Below are positions 34,379-42,086 of a DNA stretch of 53,145 nucleotides, piece after piece. The stretch spans positions 1 to 53,145 of the forward strand of contig NZ_RAWE01000050.1 in NCBI RefSeq assembly GCF_003611695.1, in the 5' to 3' direction. The first letter of the stretch is position 1, and each line of letters opens with the position of its first letter. A program made the position numbers and the translations under genes. The notes beneath the pieces are model-generated. The model was not told the origin of the DNA, did no database searches, and worked only from the letters and a program-made list of their open reading frames with translations. Source of the DNA: Corallococcus carmarthensis (GTDB lineage Bacteria > Myxococcota > Myxococcia > Myxococcales > Myxococcaceae).

Positions 34379-35539
34379 TCAGGCCCCCGTGGCGCAGAAC
34401 TGCTCGTAATCGATGAGCTCCACCTTCGCTCCCGGCGCGCACACCGGGCACTCCGGGTCCCGGCGCAGCTTGAGCTCCTGGAAGCGCGTGCCCAGCGCGT
34501 CGAAGGTGAGCAGCCGCCCCGAAAGCGACTCCCCCACCCCCAGCAGCAGCTTCAAGGCCTCCGTCGCCTGGAGCATCCCGATGAGCCCGGGCAGCACGCC
34601 CAGCACGCCGGCTTCCGCGCACGACGGCGCCAGCTCCGGCGGGGGCGGCACGGGGTAGAGGCAGCGGTAGCAGGGCCCCTGGCCGGGCAGGAAGGTGGTC
34701 ACCTGCCCCTCGAAGCGGAACACGGAGCCGTGGATGTTGGGCTTGCCCATTAGCACGCACGCGTCGTTGAGCAGGTAGCGCGTGGGGAAGTTGTCCCCGC
34801 CGTCCAGCACGAGGTCGAAGTCCGCGAGGATGCGCTCCACGTTGGCGGTGGTGAGCCGCTCCTGGAAGGGCACCACCTTCACGTCCGGGTTGAGCGCCTC
34901 CAGGGCGGTCTTCGCGCTCTGGACCTTCGGCTGGCCCCGGCGCGCCAGGGTGTGCAGCACCTGCCGCTGGAGGTTGCTCAGGTCCACCACGTCCGCGTCC
35001 ACCACGCCCAGCGTGCCCACGCCCGCGGCGGCCAGGTACAGCGCCGCGGGAGAGCCCAGCCCGCCCGCGCCCAGCAGCAGCACCTTCGACTTCAGGAGCT
35101 TCGCCTGTCCCTCCTCCCCCACCTCCGGGAGGATGAGGTGGCGGCGGTAGCGCTCTTTCTGCTCGGCGGAGAGGACCACGGGCTTCTCCACCGGCAAGGC
35201 CGCGTCGCTCCAGCGGTTGTAGCCGCCCGCGAGCGACGACACGCGCGTGTAGCCCATCTCCCGCAGCGTGCGGGCCGCGAGCGCGGACCGGGTGCCGCCC
35301 GCGCAGTAGAGGACGAGCTCGTCCTCGCGGTCCGCCTTCTCCTCGATGCGCAGCTCCAGGTAGCCCCGGGGGATGTGCACCGCGCCGGGGAGCCGGCCGC
35401 CCGCGTACTCGTCGGCCTCGCGCACGTCGACGAGCTTCACCTTCGCCCCGGAGTCCAGGAGCTGGCGGACGTGCTCGTGGGAGACCTCGCGGATCTCCTT
35501 CTTCACCTCCGACAGCAGCTCGCGGAACGAAGGGGCCAT
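34379..35539 (-). CDS. moeB: MoeB/ThiF-type adenylyltransferase with N-terminal rhodanese
   Basis: Fusion of 386 residues that should activate a sulfur-carrier protein C-terminus with ATP. A rhodanese domain comes first (~20-115; active-site loop CAGGTRS with C79). The E1-like adenylyltransferase follows (~125-375): GAGGLGSP nucleotide loop at 157-164, DADVVDLSNLQRQ, the arginine of QRQ, and zinc pairs CYRC and CPVC. The catalytic-type cysteine is in PSCAEAGVLG. In MoeZ/MOCS3-type fusions the rhodanese is usually C-terminal, so the order here is reversed. It could serve molybdopterin, thiamine or cysteine/thiocarboxylate synthesis. It is 13 nt downstream of the phosphorylase gene. Confidence 0.9.
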   Translation of the reverse strand: MAPSFRELLSEVKKEIREVSHEHVRQLLDSGAKVKLVDVREADEYAGGRLPGAVHIPRGYLELRIEEKADREDELVLYCAGGTRSALAARTLREMGYTRVSSLAGGYNRWSDAALPVEKPVVLSAEQKERYRRHLILPEVGEEGQAKLLKSKVLLLGAGGLGSPAALYLAAAGVGTLGVVDADVVDLSNLQRQVLHTLARRGQPKVQSAKTALEALNPDVKVVPFQERLTTANVERILADFDLVLDGGDNFPTRYLLNDACVLMGKPNIHGSVFRFEGQVTTFLPGQGPCYRCLYPVPPPPELAPSCAEAGVLGVLPGLIGMLQATEALKLLLGVGESLSGRLLTFDALGTRFQELKLRRDPECPVCAPGAKVELIDYEQFCATGA

Positions 35540-35552
35540 GGAAATTGGCTAA

Positions 35553-36857
35553 CTACTCCAGCCGCTCCAGCACCAGCGGGCGGGCCGCGGGCGCCCGGTC
35601 GCCAAACCGGTAGGCCGCGAGCAGCCGCGCCTTCACGTCCTCCACCGGCCCGGCATCGTTGTAGTGCACCTGCACCACGGGCTCGCCCTGCGTCACCGCG
35701 TCGCCCACCTTCTTAAGCAGCGTGAAGCCCACGGCCGGGTCGATCTTGCTGTCCACCCGCTGCCGCCCCGCGCCCAGCGCTACCGCCGCCAGCCCCACGC
35801 CTTCCGTGTGGATGCCGGTGACGAAGCCGTCGCGCGGCGCCACCACGTCCGTCGTGGCCTTCGCCGTGGGCAAGAGCGAGTAGTCGTCGATGGAGCGCGG
35901 ATCGCCGCCCTGCGACTGGACGATCTCCTTGAGCTTCTGGATGGCGCTGCCGTCCTCCACGGAGCGGCGCAGCATCCCGCGCGCCTCCTCCACGTTGGCG
36001 GCCTTCTTGCCCAGCACCAGCATCTCCGCCGTCAGCGCGTAGGTGATCTCGGTGTAGTCGTCGGGCGCCTCGCCGCGGAGCATGTCCACGGCCTCGCGGA
36101 CCTCCAGGGCGTTGCCCACCTGGCGGCCCAGGGGCTGATCCATGTCCGTGAGCAGGGCCACGACCTTGCGGTTCATCTCCGCGCCCAGGCCAATCATGGT
36201 GCGGGCCAGCACGCGCGCGTCATCCGCCGTCTTCATGAAGGCGCCACTGCCCACCTTCACGTCGAGCACCAGCGCGTCGATGCCCTCCGCCAGCTTCTTG
36301 CTCATGATGGACGACGCGATGAGCGGGATGCAGTCCACCGTCGCCGTCACGTCGCGCAGCGCGTAGAGCTTCTTGTCCGCGGGAGCCACCTGGGCCGTCT
36401 GGCCGATGAGGCAGCAGCCCACCTCGCGAACCAGCCGGCGGTAGTCCGCGGTGGACAGGTTCACGTTGAAGCCGGGGATGGACTCCAGCTTGTCCAGGGT
36501 GCCGCCGGTGTGGCCCAGGCCGCGTCCCGAAATCATGGGCACGGGCACGCCGCAGGCCGCCGCCAGGGGCGCGAGGCTCAGGGACACCTTGTCGCCCACG
36601 CCACCCGTGGAGTGCTTGTCCACCTTGATGGCCGGCGTGTCGGAGAGGTCCAGGACCTCACCCGAGTGGAGCATGGCGCGGGCCCACGCCCCCAGCTCCC
36701 GCGAGTCCAGCCCCTTGAAGAAGATGGCCATGCACATGGCGGCCATCTGGTAGTCGGCCACGGTGCCGGCGGTGTACGCCTGGATGAACGCCTGGATGTC
36801 CGACGGGTCCAGCCTGCCGCCGTCGCGCTTGGCCTTGATGAGCTCGTAGGGTTGCAC
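35553..36857 (-). CDS. deoA: thymidine / pyrimidine-nucleoside phosphorylase
   Basis: 434-residue class II nucleoside phosphorylase, splitting thymidine, deoxyuridine or uridine with phosphate to base plus (deoxy)ribose-1-phosphate. The phosphate/nucleoside signature KHSTGGVGDK (near residue 82) and GRGLGHTGGTLDKLES are intact, with DVKVGSGAFM and the C-terminal biotinyl-like beta domain (VVAPRDGFV). Length and N-terminus MQPYELIKAKRDGGRL fit the pyrimidine-nucleoside phosphorylase (Pdp) branch as well as DeoA, so base specificity is open. It is divergent from the nucleoside ABC importer genes (89-nt shared control region). Confidence 0.93.
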   Translation of the reverse strand: MQPYELIKAKRDGGRLDPSDIQAFIQAYTAGTVADYQMAAMCMAIFFKGLDSRELGAWARAMLHSGEVLDLSDTPAIKVDKHSTGGVGDKVSLSLAPLAAACGVPVPMISGRGLGHTGGTLDKLESIPGFNVNLSTADYRRLVREVGCCLIGQTAQVAPADKKLYALRDVTATVDCIPLIASSIMSKKLAEGIDALVLDVKVGSGAFMKTADDARVLARTMIGLGAEMNRKVVALLTDMDQPLGRQVGNALEVREAVDMLRGEAPDDYTEITYALTAEMLVLGKKAANVEEARGMLRRSVEDGSAIQKLKEIVQSQGGDPRSIDDYSLLPTAKATTDVVAPRDGFVTGIHTEGVGLAAVALGAGRQRVDSKIDPAVGFTLLKKVGDAVTQGEPVVQVHYNDAGPVEDVKARLLAAYRFGDRAPAARPLVLERLE

Positions 36858-36946
36858 GGAGGCAGGCCATAGCAGGAAGTCCCCACTCCATGCACCCCCT
36901 CGCGGGAAGGGAAAGCCCCGGCGGCATCTGGTAGATAGCGGGGCCC
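36858..36946. promoter_or_regulatory. divergent control region, phosphorylase / BMP importer
   Basis: The 89-nt gap between the nucleoside phosphorylase (-) and the BMP importer operon (+) must contain both promoters. No strong -35/-10 pair is seen; a weak TAGATA lies just upstream of the importer lipoprotein start. Shared control of uptake and breakdown by one regulator is plausible. Confidence 0.4.
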
Positions 36947-38143
36947 ATGATGCTCCGCCGACTCCACGTGCTCGCCCTGGCCGCGCTCCTGTGCGCCTGT
37001 TCCAAGAAGTCCGAGGACGCCCCCAAGGCGCCCTCGCAGGCCTCCACCGCCACGAAGCCCCCCGAGGGAAAGCCCGTGGTCGTGGGGCTCGTCATCGACG
37101 TGGGCGGCCGGGGTGATCACTCGTTCAACGACGCGTCCCTGCGCGGCCTGGAGCTGTGGGCCGCCGGCAAGAAGTACGAGGGCGGCAAGTACGTGGACGC
37201 CCCCGCTGGCGAAGTGCGTCAGTCCATCTCCTCCGACCTCGCCGCGCTCGCACCGGAAGTGAAGCCGCTGCCAGTGCAGCCGCTGGTGCTCCAGAGCAAG
37301 GCGCAGGAGGACTACGCCCCCAACCTCCAGCTGCTCGTGGAGCAGGGCGCGAAGCTGACCATCGGCAACGGCTACCTGCTGGCCAACGCGGTGCGCGACG
37401 TGGCGACCGAAAACCCGGACGCCAGGTTCCTGCTCATCGACAGCCAGTTGCTGGACGCGCAGGGCAAGCCGAAGTCGCTGCCCAACGTGCGCACGGTGCT
37501 CTTCAAGGAGCAGGAGGGCAGCTTCCTGGTGGGCGCGCTGGCGGGGCTCGTCACCAAGACGAACAAGGTGGGCTTCGTGGGCGGCATTGAAGTGCCCCTC
37601 ATCAAGCGCTTCGACGTGGGCTACCGCGCGGGCGTGCGCACCACGAACGCGAAGGCGGCGGACGCGTTGATGGCCGTGTACACGGGCAGCTTCAACAGCG
37701 TGTCCGCGGGCAAGGAAGTGGCGCAGGACCTCATCGCCAAGGGCGCGGACGTCATCTTCCACGCGGCGGGCACGGACGGCCTGGGCGTCATCCAGGCGGT
37801 GAAGGAGGCGCGCGCGGCGGGCAAGACGGTTTTCGCCATCGGCGTGGATTCGGATCAGTCCCACCTGGCGCCGGACGCCATCCTCACGTCCATGGTGAAG
37901 CACAGCGACCTCGCCGTGTACCAGGCGTCGAAGGACCTGGTGGACGGCAAGCTGACGGCGGGTGAGCAGGTGCTGGGCCTGAAGGAGAACGGCGTGGGCA
38001 TGGCGGACGTGCGCGTGGAGTTCCCGGGCAAGGCGGAGGCGCTCCAGAAGGTGGAGACCCTGCGGCAGCAGATCCTCGCAGGGAAGCTCACCGTGCCGGG
38101 CACGCAGGCGGAGCTGTCCTCCTTCCAGGTCGCGCGGCCCTGA
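36947..38143 (+). CDS. BMP family nucleoside-binding lipoprotein
   Basis: Basic-membrane-protein (BMP/PnrA) type substrate-binding lipoprotein, 398 residues. The signal peptide ends in LLCACSKK. The family ligand loop is present: GGRGDHSFNDAS (near residue 50), DVGYRAGV and the late VDSDQSHLAPD. Known relatives bind purine and pyrimidine nucleosides. It is the first gene of a four-gene importer. An ~25-residue insertion after the GLELW helix (GKKYEGGKYVDAPAG) is longer than in typical relatives. The next reading frame begins at its stop codon. Confidence 0.92.
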   Translation: MMLRRLHVLALAALLCACSKKSEDAPKAPSQASTATKPPEGKPVVVGLVIDVGGRGDHSFNDASLRGLELWAAGKKYEGGKYVDAPAGEVRQSISSDLAALAPEVKPLPVQPLVLQSKAQEDYAPNLQLLVEQGAKLTIGNGYLLANAVRDVATENPDARFLLIDSQLLDAQGKPKSLPNVRTVLFKEQEGSFLVGALAGLVTKTNKVGFVGGIEVPLIKRFDVGYRAGVRTTNAKAADALMAVYTGSFNSVSAGKEVAQDLIAKGADVIFHAAGTDGLGVIQAVKEARAAGKTVFAIGVDSDQSHLAPDAILTSMVKHSDLAVYQASKDLVDGKLTAGEQVLGLKENGVGMADVRVEFPGKAEALQKVETLRQQILAGKLTVPGTQAELSSFQVARP

Positions 38144-39675
38144 TCTCCCTCCAGCACATCGCGAAGCGCTTCGGGTCGTGCGTGTCCCTGGAGGATGCGT
38201 CGCTGGACATCGTCCCGGGGGAACTGCTCGCCGTGGTGGGCGAGAACGGCGCGGGCAAATCCAGCCTGATGAACGTGCTCTACGGGCTCTACCACCCGGA
38301 CTCGGGCACGTTCCGGATGGACGGCAAGCCGGTGCGGTTCAAGAGCCCGCGCGACGCCATCGCGAAGGGCATCGGCATGGTGCACCAGCACTTCATGTTG
38401 GTGCCCACGCTGACCGTGGCGGAGAACGTGGTGCTGGGCCGCGAGCCCACGAAGCGCGGCCTGCTGGACCTGGACCGCGCCTGTGACGAGGTCGCGGCCA
38501 CGGCGAAGCGCTTCGGCTTCCAGCTGGATCCGCGGGCCCGCGTGGACACACTCACGGTGGGCTCGCAACAGAAGGTCGAAATCGTCAAGGCGCTGCACCG
38601 GGGCGCGCAGGTGCTCATCCTGGACGAGCCCACCGCCGTGCTCACGCCGCAGGAATCCGACGAGCTGTCGCAGGTGATGCGCGGGCTGGTGGCGCAGGGC
38701 CGCACGGTGGTGTTGATCAGCCACAAGCTCAAGGAGGTGCTGGGCGTGGCGGACCGCGTGGCGGTGATGCGCCGGGGCCGCACCGTGGCGGAGGTGCGCG
38801 CCAGCGAGACCACCGTCTCCGAGCTGGCCTCGTTGATGGTGGGCGAAGGCACCAAGGGCGCCGCGCTGACCGGCGTGCCCGCTGTCGCGTCCGAAACGCC
38901 AGAAGCGGCGGCGGGTCCGGTCGTGCTCGAAGCGAAGGACCTGCGGGCCACGGGCGACAATGGCCGTCCCGCGCTCCAGGGCGTGAGCCTCACCGTGCGC
39001 GCGGGCGAAATCGTCGGCATCGCGGGGGTCGACGGCAACGGCCAGCGCGAACTGGCGGAAGTGCTCACGGGCCTGCGCAAGCTGGAGGGCGGCGAAGGAA
39101 CGCTGCTCGGCGGTCCCCTGGCGGGGCTCACCCCGGCGCTGGCGAAGGCGCGCGGCGTGGGCCATGTCCCCGAGGACCGCCTGGCCCGCGCGGTGGTGAA
39201 GGCGATGACGGTGGAGGAGAACGTGGCGCTGGGCCGGCACCGCCAGCCGCCGTTCGCGCGCGGGCCTTGGATAGACTTCAAGGGCCGCCGCGAGCGCACG
39301 AACCAGCTGCTGACCGCCTACGACGTGCGCCCGCCCGACCCGGCGGTGGCGCTGCAGGCGCTGTCCGGCGGCAACCAGCAGAAGGTCGTGGTGGCGCGCG
39401 AACTGGACGCGGCTCCGAAGCTGCTCGTCGTCGTGCAGCCCACGCGCGGGTTGGACATTGGCGCGGTGGCGCAGGTGCACGAGCGCCTTCGCGAGGCCCG
39501 GGCCCGGGGTGCGGGAGTGGTGATGGTGTCGCTGGACCTGGAGGAAGTGCTGGCCCTGTCCGACCGCGTCTACGTCCTCTACGAAGGCCGTGTGACGGGG
39601 CACTTCCCGCGCAAGGACCTGGACGAGCGCGAGCTGGGCCGCCGCATGCTGGGCGCGGAGGGAAGCCATGGGTGA
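38140..39675 (+). CDS. nucleoside ABC importer ATPase (double NBD)
   Basis: 511-residue ATPase with two nucleotide-binding domains, as in NupA/RbsA-type importers. First half: Walker A GENGAGKSS, signature-like LTVGSQQKVEI, Walker B VLILDEPTA. Second half: naturally degenerate Walker A GVDGNGQRE, signature LSGGNQQKVVV, and VVVQPTRGLD. Start: a GTG at 38182 would remove the first beta strand (ISLQHIAKRFG), whereas CTG at 38140 overlaps the upstream stop as CTGA and gives the full domain. No ATG, GTG or TTG lies between them, so a rare CTG start is the best reading. Confidence 0.88.
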   Translation: MISLQHIAKRFGSCVSLEDASLDIVPGELLAVVGENGAGKSSLMNVLYGLYHPDSGTFRMDGKPVRFKSPRDAIAKGIGMVHQHFMLVPTLTVAENVVLGREPTKRGLLDLDRACDEVAATAKRFGFQLDPRARVDTLTVGSQQKVEIVKALHRGAQVLILDEPTAVLTPQESDELSQVMRGLVAQGRTVVLISHKLKEVLGVADRVAVMRRGRTVAEVRASETTVSELASLMVGEGTKGAALTGVPAVASETPEAAAGPVVLEAKDLRATGDNGRPALQGVSLTVRAGEIVGIAGVDGNGQRELAEVLTGLRKLEGGEGTLLGGPLAGLTPALAKARGVGHVPEDRLARAVVKAMTVEENVALGRHRQPPFARGPWIDFKGRRERTNQLLTAYDVRPPDPAVALQALSGGNQQKVVVARELDAAPKLLVVVQPTRGLDIGAVAQVHERLREARARGAGVVMVSLDLEEVLALSDRVYVLYEGRVTGHFPRKDLDERELGRRMLGAEGSHG

Positions 39676-40807
39676 GCGGACGCGGCAGGTGCTGCCGTCG
39701 GTGCTCTCCGTCCTGCTGGCGCTCGCGGTGTGCTGGCTGACCATCGCCTTCACGCGCGACGCGGACACCGCCACGCGCGCCTATCTCCAGATGCTCTGGG
39801 GCGGTATCGGCAACTGGCCCGCGTTTCTCGAAGGCGGCAGCAGCAACGCCGTGCTGCGCCCCCTGGGCGAGGCCGCGATGAAGGCCGCGCTGCTCACCCT
39901 CACCGGCCTGTCCGTCGCGGTGGCCTTCAAGGTGGGCCTGTTCAACATCGGCGCGCAGGGGCAGATGATCTGGGGCGCGCTGGCCGCGGCGCTCGTGGGC
40001 GCGCACGTGTCACTGCCCGGCCTGATCCACGTCCCGCTGGCCCTCATCGCGGCTGCCATCGCCGGCGCGGCGTGGGCGAGCATCGCCGGCGTGCTGAAGC
40101 TCAAGCGCGGCGTGCACGAGGTCATCTCCACCATCATGCTCAACTGGGTGGCGGTGAGCCTCGTGGACAACTGGCTCGTCATCGGCCCGCTGCGCGCGGT
40201 GGCGGAAGGGGCGTCGTCCATCACCGGCACCGCCGAAATCCTCCCCACCGCGCAGCTGCCCCGGCTGCTGGGTGACAGCTCGCGCCTCAACCTGGGCTTC
40301 CCGCTGGCGCTCGTGGCGGCGCTGGGCGTCTGGGTGTGGCTGTCCCGCACGCGCTCCGGCTACGAGACGCGCGCCGTGGGCCTCAGCCCGGAAGCGGCCC
40401 GGGCCGCGGGCATCCCCACGCTGTGGCGCGCGGGCGGGGCCATGGCGCTCGCGGGCGCGCTGGCGGGCCTCGCGGGCGCGGTGCTGGTGCTGGGCACGGA
40501 GGGCCGCTACCCGGGTTCGCTGGGCGCGCCCTACGGCTTCGACGGCATCGCCATCGCGCTCATCGGCAACAACCACCCGCTGGGCGCGGCGCTGTCCGCG
40601 GCCGTCTTCGGCATCCTGCGCGCGGGCGGCACGCGCATGCAGCTGCTCGGCGTGCACAAGAGCTTCCCGGAGCTCATCCAGGGCTTCGCGCTGCTCTTCG
40701 TCGCCGGCCGCATGGTGTGGCTCGCCCTGCTGGACCGGCGCCAGAAGCGCGCGCAGACCCAGGCACAAGGCCCGGCCCAGGCCGGAGCGGAGGTGCCCCG
40801 TGTTTGA
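39668..40807 (+). CDS. nucleoside ABC importer permease 1
   Basis: Permease of the BMP/branched-chain-type (BPD_transp_2) family, 379 residues with about nine or ten membrane helices. Family motifs are visible: FNIGAQGQMIWGALAAALVG and, late, GFDGIAIALIGNNHPLG. The start overlaps the ATPase stop by 8 nt. The C-terminal ~25 residues are Gln/Ala-rich and cytoplasmic. It pairs with the next permease to form the heterodimeric channel for nucleosides supplied by the BMP lipoprotein. Confidence 0.92.
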   Translation: MGERTRQVLPSVLSVLLALAVCWLTIAFTRDADTATRAYLQMLWGGIGNWPAFLEGGSSNAVLRPLGEAAMKAALLTLTGLSVAVAFKVGLFNIGAQGQMIWGALAAALVGAHVSLPGLIHVPLALIAAAIAGAAWASIAGVLKLKRGVHEVISTIMLNWVAVSLVDNWLVIGPLRAVAEGASSITGTAEILPTAQLPRLLGDSSRLNLGFPLALVAALGVWVWLSRTRSGYETRAVGLSPEAARAAGIPTLWRAGGAMALAGALAGLAGAVLVLGTEGRYPGSLGAPYGFDGIAIALIGNNHPLGAALSAAVFGILRAGGTRMQLLGVHKSFPELIQGFALLFVAGRMVWLALLDRRQKRAQTQAQGPAQAGAEVPRV

Positions 40808-41729
40808 GGTGCTCCACTCGCTCCTCTTCTCCACCCTGGACGCGGCCCCCGCCCTGGTGTTCGCCGCGCTGGGCGCGATGCTCTCCGAGCGCGCCGGCGT
40901 GGTGAGCGTGGGCGTCGAAGGAATGATGCGCACCGGCGCCTTCTTCGCGGCCGTGGCGGCGCTCGTGATGCCCACGCCGCTCGCGGTGCTCGTGGGCATG
41001 GGCGCGGGCGCCGGCATCGCCGCGGTGCACGGGTTCCTGAGCATCCGCTGGCGGTCGGATCAGGTCGTCTCCGGCATGGCCCTCAACCTGGTGGCCATGG
41101 CGGGAGGCACCTTCCTGCTGGAGTCCCTCTACGGCCCCAACGGCACGCCCGCCATCACCCAGCTGTCGCGCTGGAACCTCCCGGGCCTGTCCCACGTCCC
41201 GCTCCTGGGCGCGCTGTCCGGCCACGCGGCGCCCACGTACCTGGCGCTCACCCTGCCCTTCGTCTTCCACCTGCTCCTGACGCGCACGCCGCTGGGCCTG
41301 AGACTGCGCGCCGTGGGCGACAAGCCGCACGCGGTGGCCACGCTGGGCCTGTCCGTGCCCGCCCTGCGCTGGGGCGCGGTGCTGGGCGGCGGGCTGATGG
41401 CGGGCCTGGGCGGCGCGGTGCTGTCCACCGCCGTCCTGGACCGCTTCGAACAGCACACCCCCGCGGGCCTGGGCTTCATGGCCCTGGCCGCGATGGTGTT
41501 CGGCCGCTGGACGCCGCTGGGGGCCTTCGCCGCCGCGCTCTTCTTCGCCTTCGGCAACGCGCTGCGAATCGGCCTGGCCTCGAGTGCTCCCTGGCTCCTC
41601 GACCTGGTTCCCCAGGGCTTCCTGCTCGCCCTGCCCTACCTGTTGACCCTCCTCGTCCTCGCGCTCCAGGGCCAACGCGGCCACGCTCCCGCCGCCCTGG
41701 GCACCCCGTACGAGCAGGAGTCCCGCTGA
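40800..41729 (+). CDS. nucleoside ABC importer permease 2
   Basis: Second permease, 309 residues, about eight or nine membrane helices, with ERAGVVSVGVEGMMRTGAF (the paralogue of FNIGAQGQM in permease 1) and RWTPLGAFAAALFFAFG. The GTG at 40800 is chosen because CGGAGG lies 6 nt upstream and the protein starts at the first membrane helix. It overlaps the previous stop by 8 nt. The frame is open much further upstream, but there it is only the shadow of permease 1. It is the last gene of the importer operon. Confidence 0.92.
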   Translation: MFEVLHSLLFSTLDAAPALVFAALGAMLSERAGVVSVGVEGMMRTGAFFAAVAALVMPTPLAVLVGMGAGAGIAAVHGFLSIRWRSDQVVSGMALNLVAMAGGTFLLESLYGPNGTPAITQLSRWNLPGLSHVPLLGALSGHAAPTYLALTLPFVFHLLLTRTPLGLRLRAVGDKPHAVATLGLSVPALRWGAVLGGGLMAGLGGAVLSTAVLDRFEQHTPAGLGFMALAAMVFGRWTPLGAFAAALFFAFGNALRIGLASSAPWLLDLVPQGFLLALPYLLTLLVLALQGQRGHAPAALGTPYEQESR

Positions 41730-41954
41730 CCATTTTGAGAGGGAGTGGGTGCATCAATACCCGGGTCTGGATTCACTTTTGGTCAGCCCCGACCCGTCAA
41801 ATCTGAAGCGGCCACCCGTCCTGATGCGTCTGGTCATCCTTCGGGAAGCCGCCAACCCCCTGACCTTATTGGATCACACTTTTCGGCATTTCCAGTGTGG
41901 GCTGATCTGCCATCGGGTGGACGTCCGGCATGGCGCTGGCATGGGAGTGCGACC
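41730..41954 (+). promoter_or_regulatory. less GC-rich non-coding stretch
   Basis: Together with the small frame that follows, this makes a 353-nt gap before the next long gene. It is visibly poorer in G+C than its surroundings, and its open frames lack the local codon pattern. It holds an interrupted palindrome (41875-41899). It could be a promoter/operator region or the remnant of a lost gene or mobile element; I see no intact element ends. Confidence 0.5.
41875..41899. repeat. interrupted palindrome CACACT-N13-AGTGTG
   Basis: CACACT at 41875-41880 and AGTGTG at 41894-41899 are perfect 6-bp arms, flanked on both outer sides by GATC-containing sequence. It lies 55-80 nt upstream of the small frame that leads into the degenerate kinase gene. 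The size fits a dimeric regulator site. Confidence 0.4.
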
Positions 41955-42086
41955 ATGTCGGATTGCGTACCGGACAGCGAGCAGGCGCAGCAGGTGGGCC
42001 TGTGCGGTTCCGGGACGCGGTCCCCCGGGTTCGTGACGGCGCCTCCGGGCGTTGGCGGACCCGGTTTCCAGGCCGGGGTGGCATGA
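41955..42086 (+). CDS. possible 43-residue small protein
   Basis: Small frame beginning MSDCVPDSEQAQQVG and ending in a glycine/proline-rich tail. GGAG lies 7 nt upstream of its ATG, and its TGA overlaps the ATG of the following regulator gene (ATGA), the layout of a translationally coupled leader. Third-position G+C is high but below that of surrounding genes. It has two cysteines and no known family. It may be a real microprotein, a leader peptide that sets kinase expression, or chance. Confidence 0.35.
   Translation: MSDCVPDSEQAQQVGLCGSGTRSPGFVTAPPGVGGPGFQAGVA

Noticed and set aside
41749-42036. 95-codon frame in the gap after permease 2
   Set aside because: Codon use differs from local genes, there is no ribosome site and no recognisable domain; the shorter 43-residue frame in another phase has better start signals.
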